Source: Algoriella xinjiangensis | GTDB taxonomy: Bacteria; Bacteroidota; Bacteroidia; Flavobacteriales; Weeksellaceae | Reading direction: 5' to 3' | DNA: 38,294 nucleotides | Assembly (NCBI RefSeq): GCF_900115015.1 | Contig: NZ_FOUZ01000019.1 | Location: 1-38,294, forward strand | Shown here: one piece after another, positions 26,493 to 34,942 of the stretch | How positions within the stretch are numbered: position 1 is the stretch's first letter | Layout of the letters: every line of letters starts with the position of its first letter | Made by a program: the position numbers and the translations under genes | The notes under the pieces: generated by a model | Database searches by the model: none | Seen by the model: the letters and a program-made list of their open reading frames with translations, nothing else | What the model was told of the DNA's origin: nothing

Positions 26493-27797
26493 ATGAACAT
26501 TATTGACTTAGTAAAGGAGCATTTTACTCCAAATCTTATTTCGAGCCTTTCTTCAGAATTAGGAGAAAGCGACTCTGGCGTATCAAAAGCCATCAATGCG
26601 TTTATTCCAATTTTATTAGGAAGTGTATTGGATAAAAAGAATTCGACTACAGGTTTATTTCATACCATCAAAACTTTTGGTGCTTCGCGCGGCTTAGCTA
26701 ATATTAATGCAGAAGCTACTACACCAGACACAATCAAAGAACTTATTACAGATTTATTAGGAAGTAACGCACAACCAATTATTTCTAAAGTTGCAGAATA
26801 TGCAGGTATTTCTACAAGTTCTTCTTCAAAATTATTAGACATTACTGCTTTAACAACTTTTGGATCGATTGGTAAAGAAGCCGAATTTCAACATGTAAAA
26901 GAAAATGATTTCTTCGGATTTTTAGAAGGAGCAAAAGACAAAATTATTGCATTATTACCTGCAGGTTTAGGTCTTGGAGCATTAGGTTTAGGAAGTTTCT
27001 TTCATGATTCTCCTAAAATTACTGAAACAATAGATATTGCTAAAGATAAAGTTACTGAAACAATTACTGAAACTAAAAAAATAGTAGATGTAGAACCAGT
27101 AGAAGCACCTTATGTAGCGCCAGTTGATGCTTACGCAGAAACACACAATACTGATGGTGGAGGTTCTAGCTTTTGGAAATGGTTAATTCCATTATTAATT
27201 GTTGCTTTAGGTGCATTTTTATTGTTAAAATATTGCAATAAAAAAGATGATGCAACTGTTACAAACACAACAACTACAACTGATACAATTTTAACTGATA
27301 CTGCAGCTGTAGTAACAACAACACGAACAATTTCTACTGTAGATTTAGATGGTGTTGCCTTAAAAGCATACGCAAACGGATTAGAGCAACAAGTTATAAC
27401 ATTTATCAAATCTCCTGATTATGCCAACTTAACAGAAGATCAATTAAAAGAAAAATGGTTCAATTTTGATAATGTAAATTTCGTATTCGGAAAAACAGAT
27501 CAATTAGAGCCAGGATCTGAAGTACAATTAGATAATTTAGCAGCTATCCTTAAAAAATATCCTGCAGCAAAAATCAAAATTGGTGCTTATACGGACAAAG
27601 TTGGAAAAGCAGAAGACAACAAACAACTTTCTCAAAAACGTGCAGATTACTTAAAATCTGAATTAACTAAACTTGGCGTTGGTGCACAAGTAATTAGTGC
27701 AGAAGGTTATGGTTCTGAATTTGCGAAAGTGGCAGAAACTGCTACAGATGAAGAAAGAGCTTCGGACCGTAAAATGTCATTACGTTTTACAAAATAA
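26493..27797 (+). CDS. DUF937-TM-OmpA fusion protein (cell-wall binding)
   Basis: A 434-aa protein with three parts. Residues 1-165 form a DUF937-type helical domain (MNIIDLVKEHFTP...; 'FIPILLGSVLDK', 'LLPAGLGLGALGLGSFF'). One membrane helix lies at about 229-246 ('KWLIPLLIVALGAFLLLK'), followed by a Thr/Asp-rich linker (about 251-285). A C-terminal OmpA domain (about 320-434) has 'NFVFGKTDQLEPGS', 'KIKIGAYTD' and 'LSQKRADYLKSEL' with the usual peptidoglycan-binding Asp and Arg ('ASDRKMSLRF'). There is no signal peptide, so the DUF937 part should be cytoplasmic and the OmpA part periplasmic. Its role is not established. An AATTGGT/ACCAATT dyad (26423-26452) precedes the gene. Confidence 0.88.
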   Translation: MNIIDLVKEHFTPNLISSLSSELGESDSGVSKAINAFIPILLGSVLDKKNSTTGLFHTIKTFGASRGLANINAEATTPDTIKELITDLLGSNAQPIISKVAEYAGISTSSSSKLLDITALTTFGSIGKEAEFQHVKENDFFGFLEGAKDKIIALLPAGLGLGALGLGSFFHDSPKITETIDIAKDKVTETITETKKIVDVEPVEAPYVAPVDAYAETHNTDGGGSSFWKWLIPLLIVALGAFLLLKYCNKKDDATVTNTTTTTDTILTDTAAVVTTTRTISTVDLDGVALKAYANGLEQQVITFIKSPDYANLTEDQLKEKWFNFDNVNFVFGKTDQLEPGSEVQLDNLAAILKKYPAAKIKIGAYTDKVGKAEDNKQLSQKRADYLKSELTKLGVGAQVISAEGYGSEFAKVAETATDEERASDRKMSLRFTK

Positions 27798-27815
27798 TAT
27801 AATTTTTGTGGTGAT

Positions 27816-27850
27816 AAAATAAGGGTAAGGGAAACTTTATCCTTATTTTT
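27816..27850 (+). terminator. Terminator behind the OmpA-domain gene
   Basis: AAAATAAGG (27816-27824) pairs with CCTTATTTT (27841-27849) and runs into more T. The 16-base loop is larger than usual. Confidence 0.65.
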
Positions 27851-27895
27851 TTGTTATTTTTTTCGAAACCAACTCGCAAGAATATAAACAATTAA

Positions 27896-27903
27896 TATCT
27901 TTG
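27896..27903 (+). promoter_or_regulatory. -7 box overlapping the tgt start region
   Basis: TATCTTTG is a perfect TAnnTTTG, ending only 6 bp before the ATG at 27910. Transcription would start within a few bases of, or on, the start codon. Confidence 0.65.
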
Positions 27904-27909
27904 CACACT

Positions 27910-29040
27910 ATGAAATTTTCAATCGATAAAAAAGACGAATTTTCTAAGGCAAGAGCTGGAGTTGTAGAAACCGATCACGGTAAAATACAAACACCCATTT
28001 TTATGCCCGTTGGTACAGTTGGTACAGTAAAATCTGTTCACCAACGTGAATTAGAAGAAGATATAAAAGCCCAAATCATTCTTGGAAATACTTATCATTT
28101 GTATTTACGTCCAGGAACCGATATTTTACATAAAGCAGGTGGTTTGCATCAATTTATGAACTGGCAAAAACCAATTTTAACAGATTCTGGTGGATTTCAA
28201 GTTTATTCTTTGTCAACAAGTCGCAAAAAATCTGAAGAAGGTGTACGTTTCAAATCGCACATCGATGGATCTTATCACATGTTTACACCAGAAAAATCAA
28301 TGGAAATTCAACGTTTTATTGGTGGTGATATTTTTATGGCTTTTGACGAATTAACTGGTATTCCTGCAAAATATCACGATGCAAAACGTGCCATGCATGT
28401 TACACATCGTTGGTTAGAGCGTTGTAGAACTTGGTTAGATAATAATCCTGAATATTACGGACACAAACAAACTCTTTTCCCTATTGTACAAGGAAATGAT
28501 TTTAAAGATTTGCGTCAGGAATCTGCCAAATATATTTCAGATTTTGGAGCTGAAGGAAACGCTATTGGTGGATTATCTGTTGGTGAACCAGAACCAATAA
28601 TGTACGAAATGACGGATATTGTAACCGAAATTTTACCACAAGATAAACCTCGTTATTTAATGGGTGTTGGTACACCTTGGAATATTATTGAGTGTATTGC
28701 ACTTGGTGTTGATATGTTTGACTGTGTAATGCCAACTCGTAACGCACGTAACGGTATGTTGTTTACATGGAACGGTGTAATGAACATGAAAAATGCAAAA
28801 TGGAAAGATTGTTTTGAACCTTTAGACGAAAGTGGAACAAGTTACGTTGATAGTTTTTATTCAAAATCCTATGTGCGTCATTTGTTTAATGCCAACGAAT
28901 CTTTAGGAAAACAAATTGCATCTATCCATAATCTTGCATTTTATTTAGATTTGGTAAGAGTTGCAAGAGAACATATCTTAGCAGGAGATTTCGCACAATG
29001 GAAAGAACAAATTGTGCCTCAACTAAAAAAACGCTTGTAG
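27910..29040 (+). CDS. tgt: tRNA-guanine transglycosylase, zinc cysteines absent
   Basis: A 376-aa enzyme that replaces G34 of GUN anticodons with preQ1 in queuosine synthesis. The substrate pocket 'LTDSGGFQVYSL' holds D92; 'GGLSVGEP' (220-227) and the nucleophile D271 in 'MFDCVMPTR' are intact. The C-terminal zinc motif normally reads CxCxxC with a His 26 residues after the last Cys. Here the three Cys positions are G309, S311 and D314, while the partner H340 in 'SIHNLAFYL' remains. The frame is open to a TTG at 27901, but that codon lies inside the promoter, so ATG 27910 is the start. It is followed after one base by the LptF/LptG permease. Confidence 0.94.
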   Translation: MKFSIDKKDEFSKARAGVVETDHGKIQTPIFMPVGTVGTVKSVHQRELEEDIKAQIILGNTYHLYLRPGTDILHKAGGLHQFMNWQKPILTDSGGFQVYSLSTSRKKSEEGVRFKSHIDGSYHMFTPEKSMEIQRFIGGDIFMAFDELTGIPAKYHDAKRAMHVTHRWLERCRTWLDNNPEYYGHKQTLFPIVQGNDFKDLRQESAKYISDFGAEGNAIGGLSVGEPEPIMYEMTDIVTEILPQDKPRYLMGVGTPWNIIECIALGVDMFDCVMPTRNARNGMLFTWNGVMNMKNAKWKDCFEPLDESGTSYVDSFYSKSYVRHLFNANESLGKQIASIHNLAFYLDLVRVAREHILAGDFAQWKEQIVPQLKKRL

Positions 29041-29041
29041 T

Positions 29042-30136
29042 TTGAAAATTATCGATAAATACATCATCCGAAACTTTATCGGAACCTTTATCTTTATGGT
29101 TTTAATCCTGTCAACAATCGCCGTAATCGTCGATCTTAGTCAGAAATTAGGACGTATTAACGATAGTGGTTCCACAGCATTTGTTGCCTTAACCGAATTT
29201 TATCCGTTTTGGACAATTTGGATTGTCAACACATTTTTACCAATTGCTGTTTTTATCACCGTTATCTATTTCACCTCGCGTTTAACAATGCAAACAGAAA
29301 TTGTAGGTATACTTTCGGGTGGTATTAGTTTTTATCGCTTTACGCTTCCTTATCTTTGGGTCGCAATATTTCTTGCAGTTTCGGCAATGCTTGTCGGTAA
29401 CATTGTATTGCCTTGGGCAAATATCAATAAAAATAAATATCAATACGTCCATTTACTTAGTAATACCGATAAAGAGGAATATTATAAAAGGCAACGAATT
29501 GGCTCGCAAGTTTCGCCTAACGAATTTGTTTTTGTGGATAGTTATGACAGAACAGAAAAATTAGGAAGCTCATTTATGTATCAAAAATTTGATTCGACAG
29601 AGCTTAAAAAACAAGTTATTGCATCTAGTTTTAATTGGGATGACAAAGATTCTACTTATGCTTTGATGAGCGTTTATCAACGCGAAATAAACAAAGACAA
29701 AACAGAGAAATTAGAATATTTACCTAATTTTAAAATGAAACTTCCTGCAACGCCAGACGAAATTTTGCCTGAAGAATATGTTGCCGAAACAATGAATACA
29801 TTTGAATTAAATAAATTTATTGAGAAGCAAAAAGCAAAAGGTTCTGCCAACGTAAATACCTACGAAAACGAACTAAATGCGCGAATTAGTAATCCATTTT
29901 CGACCATTATTTTGACGCTTTTAGCATTATCGCTATCATCAAAAAAACGTCGTGGTGGAATTGGAATGAATTTAGCGGTCGGAATTGCCTTGGCATTTGT
30001 CTACATTTTCTTTTCGCAAACAACATCTACTTTTTCAGAAAAAGGATACGTTTCTCCATTTATAGCGGCTTGGATACCGAATATTGTTTTCGGTTTATTA
30101 ACTTTATTCCTCTACATACGAAGAGCACGAACTTAA
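29042..30136 (+). CDS. LptF/LptG family lipopolysaccharide export permease
   Basis: A 364-aa membrane subunit of the LptB2FG ABC transporter that extracts lipopolysaccharide from the inner membrane. The opening 'MKIIDKYIIRNFIGTFIFM' is the family start, with helices at about 13-32, 50-77 and 96-125. A periplasmic beta-jellyroll domain follows (about 130-260), then three C-terminal helices (about 280-300, 309-326, 336-356). It starts at TTG 29042, one base after the tgt stop, so coupling is likely. Whether it is LptF or LptG cannot be decided from sequence alone. Confidence 0.9.
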   Translation: MKIIDKYIIRNFIGTFIFMVLILSTIAVIVDLSQKLGRINDSGSTAFVALTEFYPFWTIWIVNTFLPIAVFITVIYFTSRLTMQTEIVGILSGGISFYRFTLPYLWVAIFLAVSAMLVGNIVLPWANINKNKYQYVHLLSNTDKEEYYKRQRIGSQVSPNEFVFVDSYDRTEKLGSSFMYQKFDSTELKKQVIASSFNWDDKDSTYALMSVYQREINKDKTEKLEYLPNFKMKLPATPDEILPEEYVAETMNTFELNKFIEKQKAKGSANVNTYENELNARISNPFSTIILTLLALSLSSKKRRGGIGMNLAVGIALAFVYIFFSQTTSTFSEKGYVSPFIAAWIPNIVFGLLTLFLYIRRART

Positions 30137-30147
30137 AATATACAATC

Positions 30148-30178
30148 AAAAAACCTATCTACGTCAGATAGGTTTTTT
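30148..30178 (+). terminator. Terminator of the tgt-permease operon
   Basis: AAAAAACCTATCT and AGATAGGTTTTTT form a 13-bp stem with loop ACGTC. A near-identical stem occurs again at 30809-30836. Confidence 0.9.
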
Positions 30179-30297
30179 TGTGTTTTAAAGTCAAATATTA
30201 ACTCATAACCAAATCATTTTTACTAAATCTTAACATTTCGTATTGTCCTTTGGACTGATTATTTCATTGATATTATGAATCATAATACAAATCAAAT

Positions 30298-30756
30298 ATG
30301 AAAATAGAACAATTAGAAGGAGTTTGGTCTGTAATTTATACGAATTTCCCAATGTGGTTAAAAGGAGATAAAATACGCCCAACTTTTACCTATATAACCG
30401 AAGAAAGAAATGGAATTTTAGGTTTAAAAGATGAAGTTAATTATCTGTCAAATGGTAAAATAAAAAGCATAATTGGTTGGGACGAATCTTTAAATAAAGA
30501 CAATACATCTTTTATGTGGCGTGGTGAAGGATTAAAAAGTATAATAACCAGTAATTGGGAAATTATATACACAGCCGAAAATTTAGATTGGTTAATTATT
30601 CACTTCGAAAAAACATTATTTACGCCAGAAGGTTACGATGTTATTAGTAAAAACAAAACACCAAATGAAGACGAATTAACTGCTATTCATAACAAATTAA
30701 GAGAATTAGATTTAATGGATAAATTAACATCACTTCTACTTTCTTCTCACGAATAA
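30298..30756 (+). CDS. Small soluble protein of unknown function (152 aa), possibly calycin-like
   Basis: Not recognised. The N-terminus 'IEQLEGVWSVIYTNFPMWLKG' has the G-x-W of lipocalin-like (calycin) proteins, and the following strands ('PTFTYITEERNGILGLKDEV', 'TSFMWRGEG', 'SNWEIIYTAENLDWLIIHFE') alternate as in a small beta barrel. It ends with a helical tail (about 122-150). There is no signal peptide, so it is cytosolic. It stands alone between two near-identical terminators. It is rich in Trp (7 residues), consistent with a hydrophobic ligand pocket, but this is inference. Confidence 0.7.
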   Translation: MKIEQLEGVWSVIYTNFPMWLKGDKIRPTFTYITEERNGILGLKDEVNYLSNGKIKSIIGWDESLNKDNTSFMWRGEGLKSIITSNWEIIYTAENLDWLIIHFEKTLFTPEGYDVISKNKTPNEDELTAIHNKLRELDLMDKLTSLLLSSHE

Positions 30757-30808
30757 AACTTACATAATTTGCCGTATAAATCTATATTTTGCAAACATAA
30801 AATACCAG

Positions 30809-30836
30809 AAACCTATCTACTTTTGATAGGTTTTTT
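30809..30836 (+). terminator. Terminator behind the 152-aa gene
   Basis: AAACCTATC and GATAGGTTT form the stem, followed by TTTT. The stem sequence CCTATC/GATAGG is that of the terminator at 30148. Confidence 0.8.
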
Positions 30837-30967
30837 CATGTTCTAAATCAATCATTTTCATTCAAATTTATTCATCAGTTTTACGCTGTAATTTCCCTGC
30901 ATAATTTTTTATTTGAATTCAGCTAAAATCAACCCTTTAAAAATTTTTAGAACTACGATAAAAAACG

Positions 30968-30975
30968 TATTTTTG
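30968..30975 (+). promoter_or_regulatory. -7 box of the thrS-infC-rpmI-rplT operon
   Basis: TATTTTTG matches TAnnTTTG and ends 27 bp before the thrS ATG at 31003. It excludes translation from the earlier in-frame TTG at 30913. The leader of about 20 bases has no room for a T-box. Confidence 0.65.
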
Positions 30976-31002
30976 CATCTTAGTACAAATTCTAAAAGAA
31001 AG

Positions 31003-32925
31003 ATGATAAACATTTCTCTTCCAGATGGAAGTGTAAGACAGTATGAGAGTAGTGTAACTCCTATGGAGATTGCTCAGAGCATTAGTGAAGGTTTAGCACG
31101 TAATGTAATTTCGGCTATTGTAAACGATAATCAAGTTGAGGTAACAACCCCAATTACGACGGATGCTACGATCAAATTGTTGACCTGGAATGATGAGATG
31201 GGTAAAAAAGCTTTTTGGCATTCATCTGCTCACTTGTTAGCACAGGCTATTTTAGAATTTTATCCGAATGCAAAATTAACAATAGGACCTGCAATAGAAA
31301 AAGGTTTTTATTACGATGTTGATTTTGGTGAAGATAAATTGACAGAAGCTGACTTTGCGAAAATTGAAAAAGCAATGCTTGAAAACGCAAAGAAAAAAGC
31401 AGAATTCAAATTATATTCAGTTTCTAAAGCAGAAGCATTAGAAACTTACAAAGACAATGAGTACAAATATGAATTAATTTCTAACTTAACTGATGGAGAT
31501 ATTACATTTTGTACACACGATAACTTCACAGATTTATGTCGTGGAGGTCACATTCCAAACACAGGAATTGTAAAAGCTGCTAAAATTTTAAGCGTTGCTG
31601 GAGCATACTGGAGAGGAGACGAAAAAAATAAAATGTTAACACGTGTTTACGGAATCACATTCCCAAAACAAAAAGATTTAACAGAATATCTAGAACTTTT
31701 AGAAGAAGCCAAAAAACGTGATCACCGTAAATTAGGTAAAGAATTAGGTTTATTTGCTTTCTCAGAAAAAGTTGGTGCTGGTTTACCATTATGGTTACCA
31801 AAAGGAGCTTCATTAAGAAGAAAATTAGAAAACTTCTTATTAAAGCAACAAACAAAATTAGGTTACGAAATGGTCGTAACACCTCACATTGGTCAAAAAG
31901 AATTGTATGTAACATCTGGTCATTATGCAAAATATGGTGCAGATAGTTTTCAGCCAATTAAAACACCAAACGAAGGAGAAGAATTTTTGTTAAAACCAAT
32001 GAATTGTCCTCACCACTGTGAAATCTACAAAACTTCGCAATGGTCGTACCGCGACTTACCAAAACGCTATGCAGAATTTGGAACAGTTTACCGTTACGAG
32101 CAATCAGGCGAATTACACGGATTAACACGTGTACGTGGATTTACACAAGATGATGCACACATTTTTTGTACACCAGATCAATTATTAGAAGAATTTAAAA
32201 AAGTAATTGATTTAGTTTTATATGTATTCAAAAATCTTGGATTTGATAATTATTCGGCTCAAATCTCATTAAGAGATCCAGAGAACAAAGAAAAATATAT
32301 CGGATCTGATGAAAACTGGGCAAAAGCAGAACAAGCTATTATTACAGCAGCAGACGATAAAGGTTTATCAACTGTTGTAGAATATGGTGAAGCCGCTTTT
32401 TATGGTCCAAAATTAGACTTCATGGTGAAAGATGCATTAGGACGTCAATGGCAATTAGGAACAATCCAAGTGGATTATAATTTACCAGAACGTTTTGATT
32501 TAACTTACGTAGGAGCAGACAACGAAAAACACAGACCAGTAATGATTCACCGTGCGCCATTTGGCTCTATGGAACGTTTCATCGCTATTTTGTTAGAAAA
32601 TACAGCAGGTAATTTACCACTTTGGTTAACACCAGATTTATACACAATTTTGCCAATTAGCGAAAAATATGTAGAATATGGAGAAAAAGTCTTAAATTTG
32701 CTGGCTGAGGAAGAAATTAACGGATTGATTGACAGTAGAAATGAGAAAACTGGTAAAAAAATTCGTGATGCCGAAATCAATAAAATTCCATTCATGTTAG
32801 TCATCGGTGAAAAAGAGGCAGAAAACGGAACAGTTTCTGTTAGACGACACGGAGAAGGTGACTTAGGAGAGATGACTATCGAAGAGTTTATCGCTTTTAT
32901 GAAGGAGCAAATCAAATTAAAATAA
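31003..32925 (+). CDS. thrS: Threonyl-tRNA synthetase
   Basis: A class II synthetase of 640 aa from ATG 31003. Domains in order: TGS (about 1-60, '[15 protein letters not shown]'), second editing domain with '[11 protein letters not shown]' and '[13 protein letters not shown]', catalytic core with the zinc cysteine in '[15 protein letters not shown]' and motif 2 '[16 protein letters not shown]', motif 3 'PFGSMERF', and the C-terminal anticodon-binding domain (about 540-640). An open frame extends upstream to 30913 but lies across the promoter. It leads the translation operon and is followed after 17 bp by infC. Confidence 0.97.
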   Translation: MINISLPDGSVRQYESSVTPMEIAQSISEGLARNVISAIVNDNQVEVTTPITTDATIKLLTWNDEMGKKAFWHSSAHLLAQAILEFYPNAKLTIGPAIEKGFYYDVDFGEDKLTEADFAKIEKAMLENAKKKAEFKLYSVSKAEALETYKDNEYKYELISNLTDGDITFCTHDNFTDLCRGGHIPNTGIVKAAKILSVAGAYWRGDEKNKMLTRVYGITFPKQKDLTEYLELLEEAKKRDHRKLGKELGLFAFSEKVGAGLPLWLPKGASLRRKLENFLLKQQTKLGYEMVVTPHIGQKELYVTSGHYAKYGADSFQPIKTPNEGEEFLLKPMNCPHHCEIYKTSQWSYRDLPKRYAEFGTVYRYEQSGELHGLTRVRGFTQDDAHIFCTPDQLLEEFKKVIDLVLYVFKNLGFDNYSAQISLRDPENKEKYIGSDENWAKAEQAIITAADDKGLSTVVEYGEAAFYGPKLDFMVKDALGRQWQLGTIQVDYNLPERFDLTYVGADNEKHRPVMIHRAPFGSMERFIAILLENTAGNLPLWLTPDLYTILPISEKYVEYGEKVLNLLAEEEINGLIDSRNEKTGKKIRDAEINKIPFMLVIGEKEAENGTVSVRRHGEGDLGEMTIEEFIAFMKEQIKLK

Positions 32926-32942
32926 TTTAAAAACAGAATACT

Positions 32943-33494
32943 ATCGCAATAAGAAGAAAAGGCGGCAGAGGACCAGCCAGAGTAATTAAGGAAGATCAAC
33001 ACAAGATCAATGATAAGATTGACGCAAAAGAAGTACGCGTTGTCGGAGAAGGTATTGAACCTGGAGTTTATCCAATTTCAAAAGCTTTAGAGTTAGCTCA
33101 AGAGCAAAATTTGGATTTGGTAATGATCAGTGAAAAAGCCATTCCACCTGTTTGTCGTGTCGTAGAGTATAAAAAATTCTTATACGAACAAAAGAAAAAA
33201 GAGAAAGAACTTAAAGCTAAGCAACAAAAAGTTGTCGTAAAAGAAATACGTTTTGGTCCGCAAACTGATGACCATGATTATGATTTCAAAAAACGTCATG
33301 CAAGATCTTTCTTAGAAGAAGGTTCAAAATTGAAAGCGTATGTTTTCTTTAAAGGACGTTCTATTATCTTTAAAGATCAAGGAGAAATTTTATTGTTACG
33401 TTTAGCACAAGAATTGGAAGATGTTGGTAAAGTAGAACAACTGCCAAAACTTGAAGGTAAAAGAATGATTATGATGATGGGACCTAAAAAATAA
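32943..33494 (+). CDS. infC: Translation initiation factor IF-3, with apparent AUC start
   Basis: IF-3 binds the 30S subunit and proofreads start codons. An in-frame ATG appears only at 33123, which would cut off the N-terminal domain. Reading upstream, the frame stays open to a stop at 32928-32930 and encodes '[19 protein letters not shown]', aligning with the usual 'MAIRR...REDQHRIN' start of flavobacterial IF-3. The codon at the Met position is ATC, 32943-32945, giving 183 aa, the normal length. Only AAA, CAG, AAT and ACT precede it in frame, so no standard start codon exists. In E. coli infC starts with AUU and IF-3 thereby represses its own synthesis; AUC would give the same loop. '[22 protein letters not shown]' and '[18 protein letters not shown]' are conserved. 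Confidence 0.92.
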   Translation: MAIRRKGGRGPARVIKEDQHKINDKIDAKEVRVVGEGIEPGVYPISKALELAQEQNLDLVMISEKAIPPVCRVVEYKKFLYEQKKKEKELKAKQQKVVVKEIRFGPQTDDHDYDFKKRHARSFLEEGSKLKAYVFFKGRSIIFKDQGEILLLRLAQELEDVGKVEQLPKLEGKRMIMMMGPKK

Positions 33495-33551
33495 TTTAGG
33501 TTTTATCGTCTCAAAAAATAAAAACGTTTTAATTTTTAATAATTTGTAATC

Positions 33552-33749
33552 ATGCCAAAATTAAAAACAAAATCTGGAGCGAAAAAACGTTTCAAATTAA
33601 CAGGAACAGGTAAAATTAAAAGAAAACACGCTTTTAAAAGCCACATCCTAACAAAAAAGGAGACTAAACAAAAGAGAAATTTAACTCAAACTGGTTTAGT
33701 TGACAAAGCTGATTTAAAATCAGTAAAACAACAATTAAGATTAAAATAA
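33552..33749 (+). CDS. rpmI: 50S ribosomal protein L35
   Basis: A 65-aa very basic protein, '[20 protein letters not shown]' at the start and '[10 protein letters not shown]' at the end, the standard length and wording of bL35. It lies 57 bp behind infC and 99 bp before rplT in the conserved operon. Confidence 0.97.
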   Translation: MPKLKTKSGAKKRFKLTGTGKIKRKHAFKSHILTKKETKQKRNLTQTGLVDKADLKSVKQQLRLK

Positions 33750-33795
33750 GAACTTGTTCTTATTTGGTTTATTAATTAAACATTAACCCTGTAAA

Positions 33796-33828
33796 TAGGC
33801 TAATCAAGAAGCAATTTTTGCTCGCCTA
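33796..33828 (+). promoter_or_regulatory. Hairpin in the rpmI-rplT spacer, candidate L20 autoregulation site
   Basis: TAGGC (33796-33800) pairs with GCCTA (33824-33828), and inside it AGCAA (33810-33814) pairs with TTGCT (33818-33822). A 9-base bulge lies on the left side and one base on the right. There is no T run, so it is not a terminator. L20 represses its own operon by binding structured mRNA in E. coli and in Firmicutes; the position 20 bp before the rplT ATG fits such a role. Confidence 0.4.
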
Positions 33829-33848
33829 GTACAAAAAAATTAAAAATT

Positions 33849-34193
33849 ATGCCAAGATCAGTAAACGCAGTTGCGTCAAGAGCTAGAAGAAAAAAAGTTT
33901 TAAAACTTGCTAAAGGATATTTCGGAAGAAGAAAAAATGTTTGGACTGTTGCTAAAAATGCAGTAGAAAAAGGTTTAGTTTATGCTTACCGTGATAGACG
34001 TCAAAAGAAAAGAAATTTCAGAGCGTTATGGATTCAAAGAATCAACGCTGGATCAAGATTACACGGATTGTCTTATTCTCAATTCATGGGAGCTGTTAAA
34101 AAAGCTGGTGTAGAATTAAATCGTAAAGTTTTAGCTGACTTAGCGATGAATCAACCAGAAGCTTTCAAAGCAATCGTAGAAAAAGTAAAATAA
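33849..34193 (+). CDS. rplT: 50S ribosomal protein L20
   Basis: A 114-aa basic protein with '[20 protein letters not shown]', '[20 protein letters not shown]', '[20 protein letters not shown]' and '[20 protein letters not shown]', the full bL20 signature. It is the last gene of the thrS operon and is followed by a terminator. Confidence 0.98.
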   Translation: MPRSVNAVASRARRKKVLKLAKGYFGRRKNVWTVAKNAVEKGLVYAYRDRRQKKRNFRALWIQRINAGSRLHGLSYSQFMGAVKKAGVELNRKVLADLAMNQPEAFKAIVEKVK

Positions 34194-34220
34194 TTTATAT
34201 CACATAATTAAAACGTTTTA

Positions 34221-34248
34221 AAACTTGGCTTGTGCCAAGTTTTTTTTT
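34221..34248 (+). terminator. Terminator of the thrS-rplT operon
   Basis: AAACTTGGC-TTGT-GCCAAGTTT is followed by six more T, 27 bp behind the rplT stop. Confidence 0.92.
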
Positions 34249-34251
34249 GCT

Positions 34252-34259
34252 TATTTTTG
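34252..34259 (+). promoter_or_regulatory. -7 box of the PAP2-amidase operon
   Basis: TATTTTTG, a perfect TAnnTTTG, follows the terminator T run by 4 bp and ends 17 bp before the ATG at 34277. Confidence 0.6.
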
Positions 34260-34276
34260 AAATAAATCTACCATTA

Positions 34277-34942
34277 ATGACTTCTCAAAAAGATTTATTT
34301 ATTCGTATTTGGCCTTTTTTTGTTGTATTTTTTATTTACAATTTTGCAGCATTAGCTTTGACTCAATATTTTGGTCGAGACGAATTACATTTATATTTTA
34401 ATCAATATCACGATTCATTCTTCGATAAATTCTTTGTTTTTTATACCGATTTTGGTACCTATTATTTATTCTTTATCGTTTTGGCTTTCTTATTATTCAA
34501 GAAAACACCTCGCATGTTTGGGTATTTATTTGTTGCAGAATCTGTCGCATCTATTATCAGTGTATTTTTTAAGAAAGAATTTTTTGACCAAATTTTACGT
34601 CCTGGATATTATTTTACGCTCAAAAATATTCACATCAATTTGGTGAAAGATTATCCTGTACAAATGTTATCAACTTTTCCGTCGGGACATTCGCTAACCG
34701 CTGTTGTGATTGGAATGATGCTTTGTTTATTAACCAAAAATCGTTGGTTGCAATTCTTTTATTCTTTACTTTTTCCTAGTATTGCAATTAGTCGAATTTA
34801 TTTATCGCGCCATTTTGCTATCGATACAATTGGTGGCGCAATGATTGGTTTTTTTATTTTTATCTTTACATATTACATCATCAATACATTTAATAATCCA
34901 AAATTGGATCAAAAATTTATAGGCAATGGAACATCAAAATAA
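34277..34942 (+). CDS. PAP2 family membrane phosphatase
   Basis: A 221-aa protein from ATG 34277; an earlier open frame (from 34232) lies in the terminator and promoter and is rejected. It has about six membrane helices. The three phosphatase motifs are visible: a C1-like 'KKEFFDQILRPGYYF', C2 'FPSGHSLTAVVIG' and C3 'SRIYLSRHFAIDTIGGAMIG' with the catalytic His followed by Asp. Likely substrates are lipid phosphates such as undecaprenyl pyrophosphate or phosphatidic acid. It overlaps the next gene by 17 bp, so the two are coupled. Confidence 0.88.
   Translation: MTSQKDLFIRIWPFFVVFFIYNFAALALTQYFGRDELHLYFNQYHDSFFDKFFVFYTDFGTYYLFFIVLAFLLFKKTPRMFGYLFVAESVASIISVFFKKEFFDQILRPGYYFTLKNIHINLVKDYPVQMLSTFPSGHSLTAVVIGMMLCLLTKNRWLQFFYSLLFPSIAISRIYLSRHFAIDTIGGAMIGFFIFIFTYYIINTFNNPKLDQKFIGNGTSK

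Noticed and set aside
30913-31002. N-terminal extension of threonyl-tRNA synthetase
   Set aside because: It crosses a perfect -7 box at 30968-30975, and the conserved TGS domain begins exactly at ATG 31003.
32547-33002. 151-codon antisense frame across the thrS-infC junction
   Set aside because: Composition is low-complexity Ser/Phe-rich, typical of an antisense shadow, and it conflicts with two conserved genes.
34232-34276. N-terminal extension of the PAP2 phosphatase
   Set aside because: It would be translated from within the rplT terminator and the following promoter.
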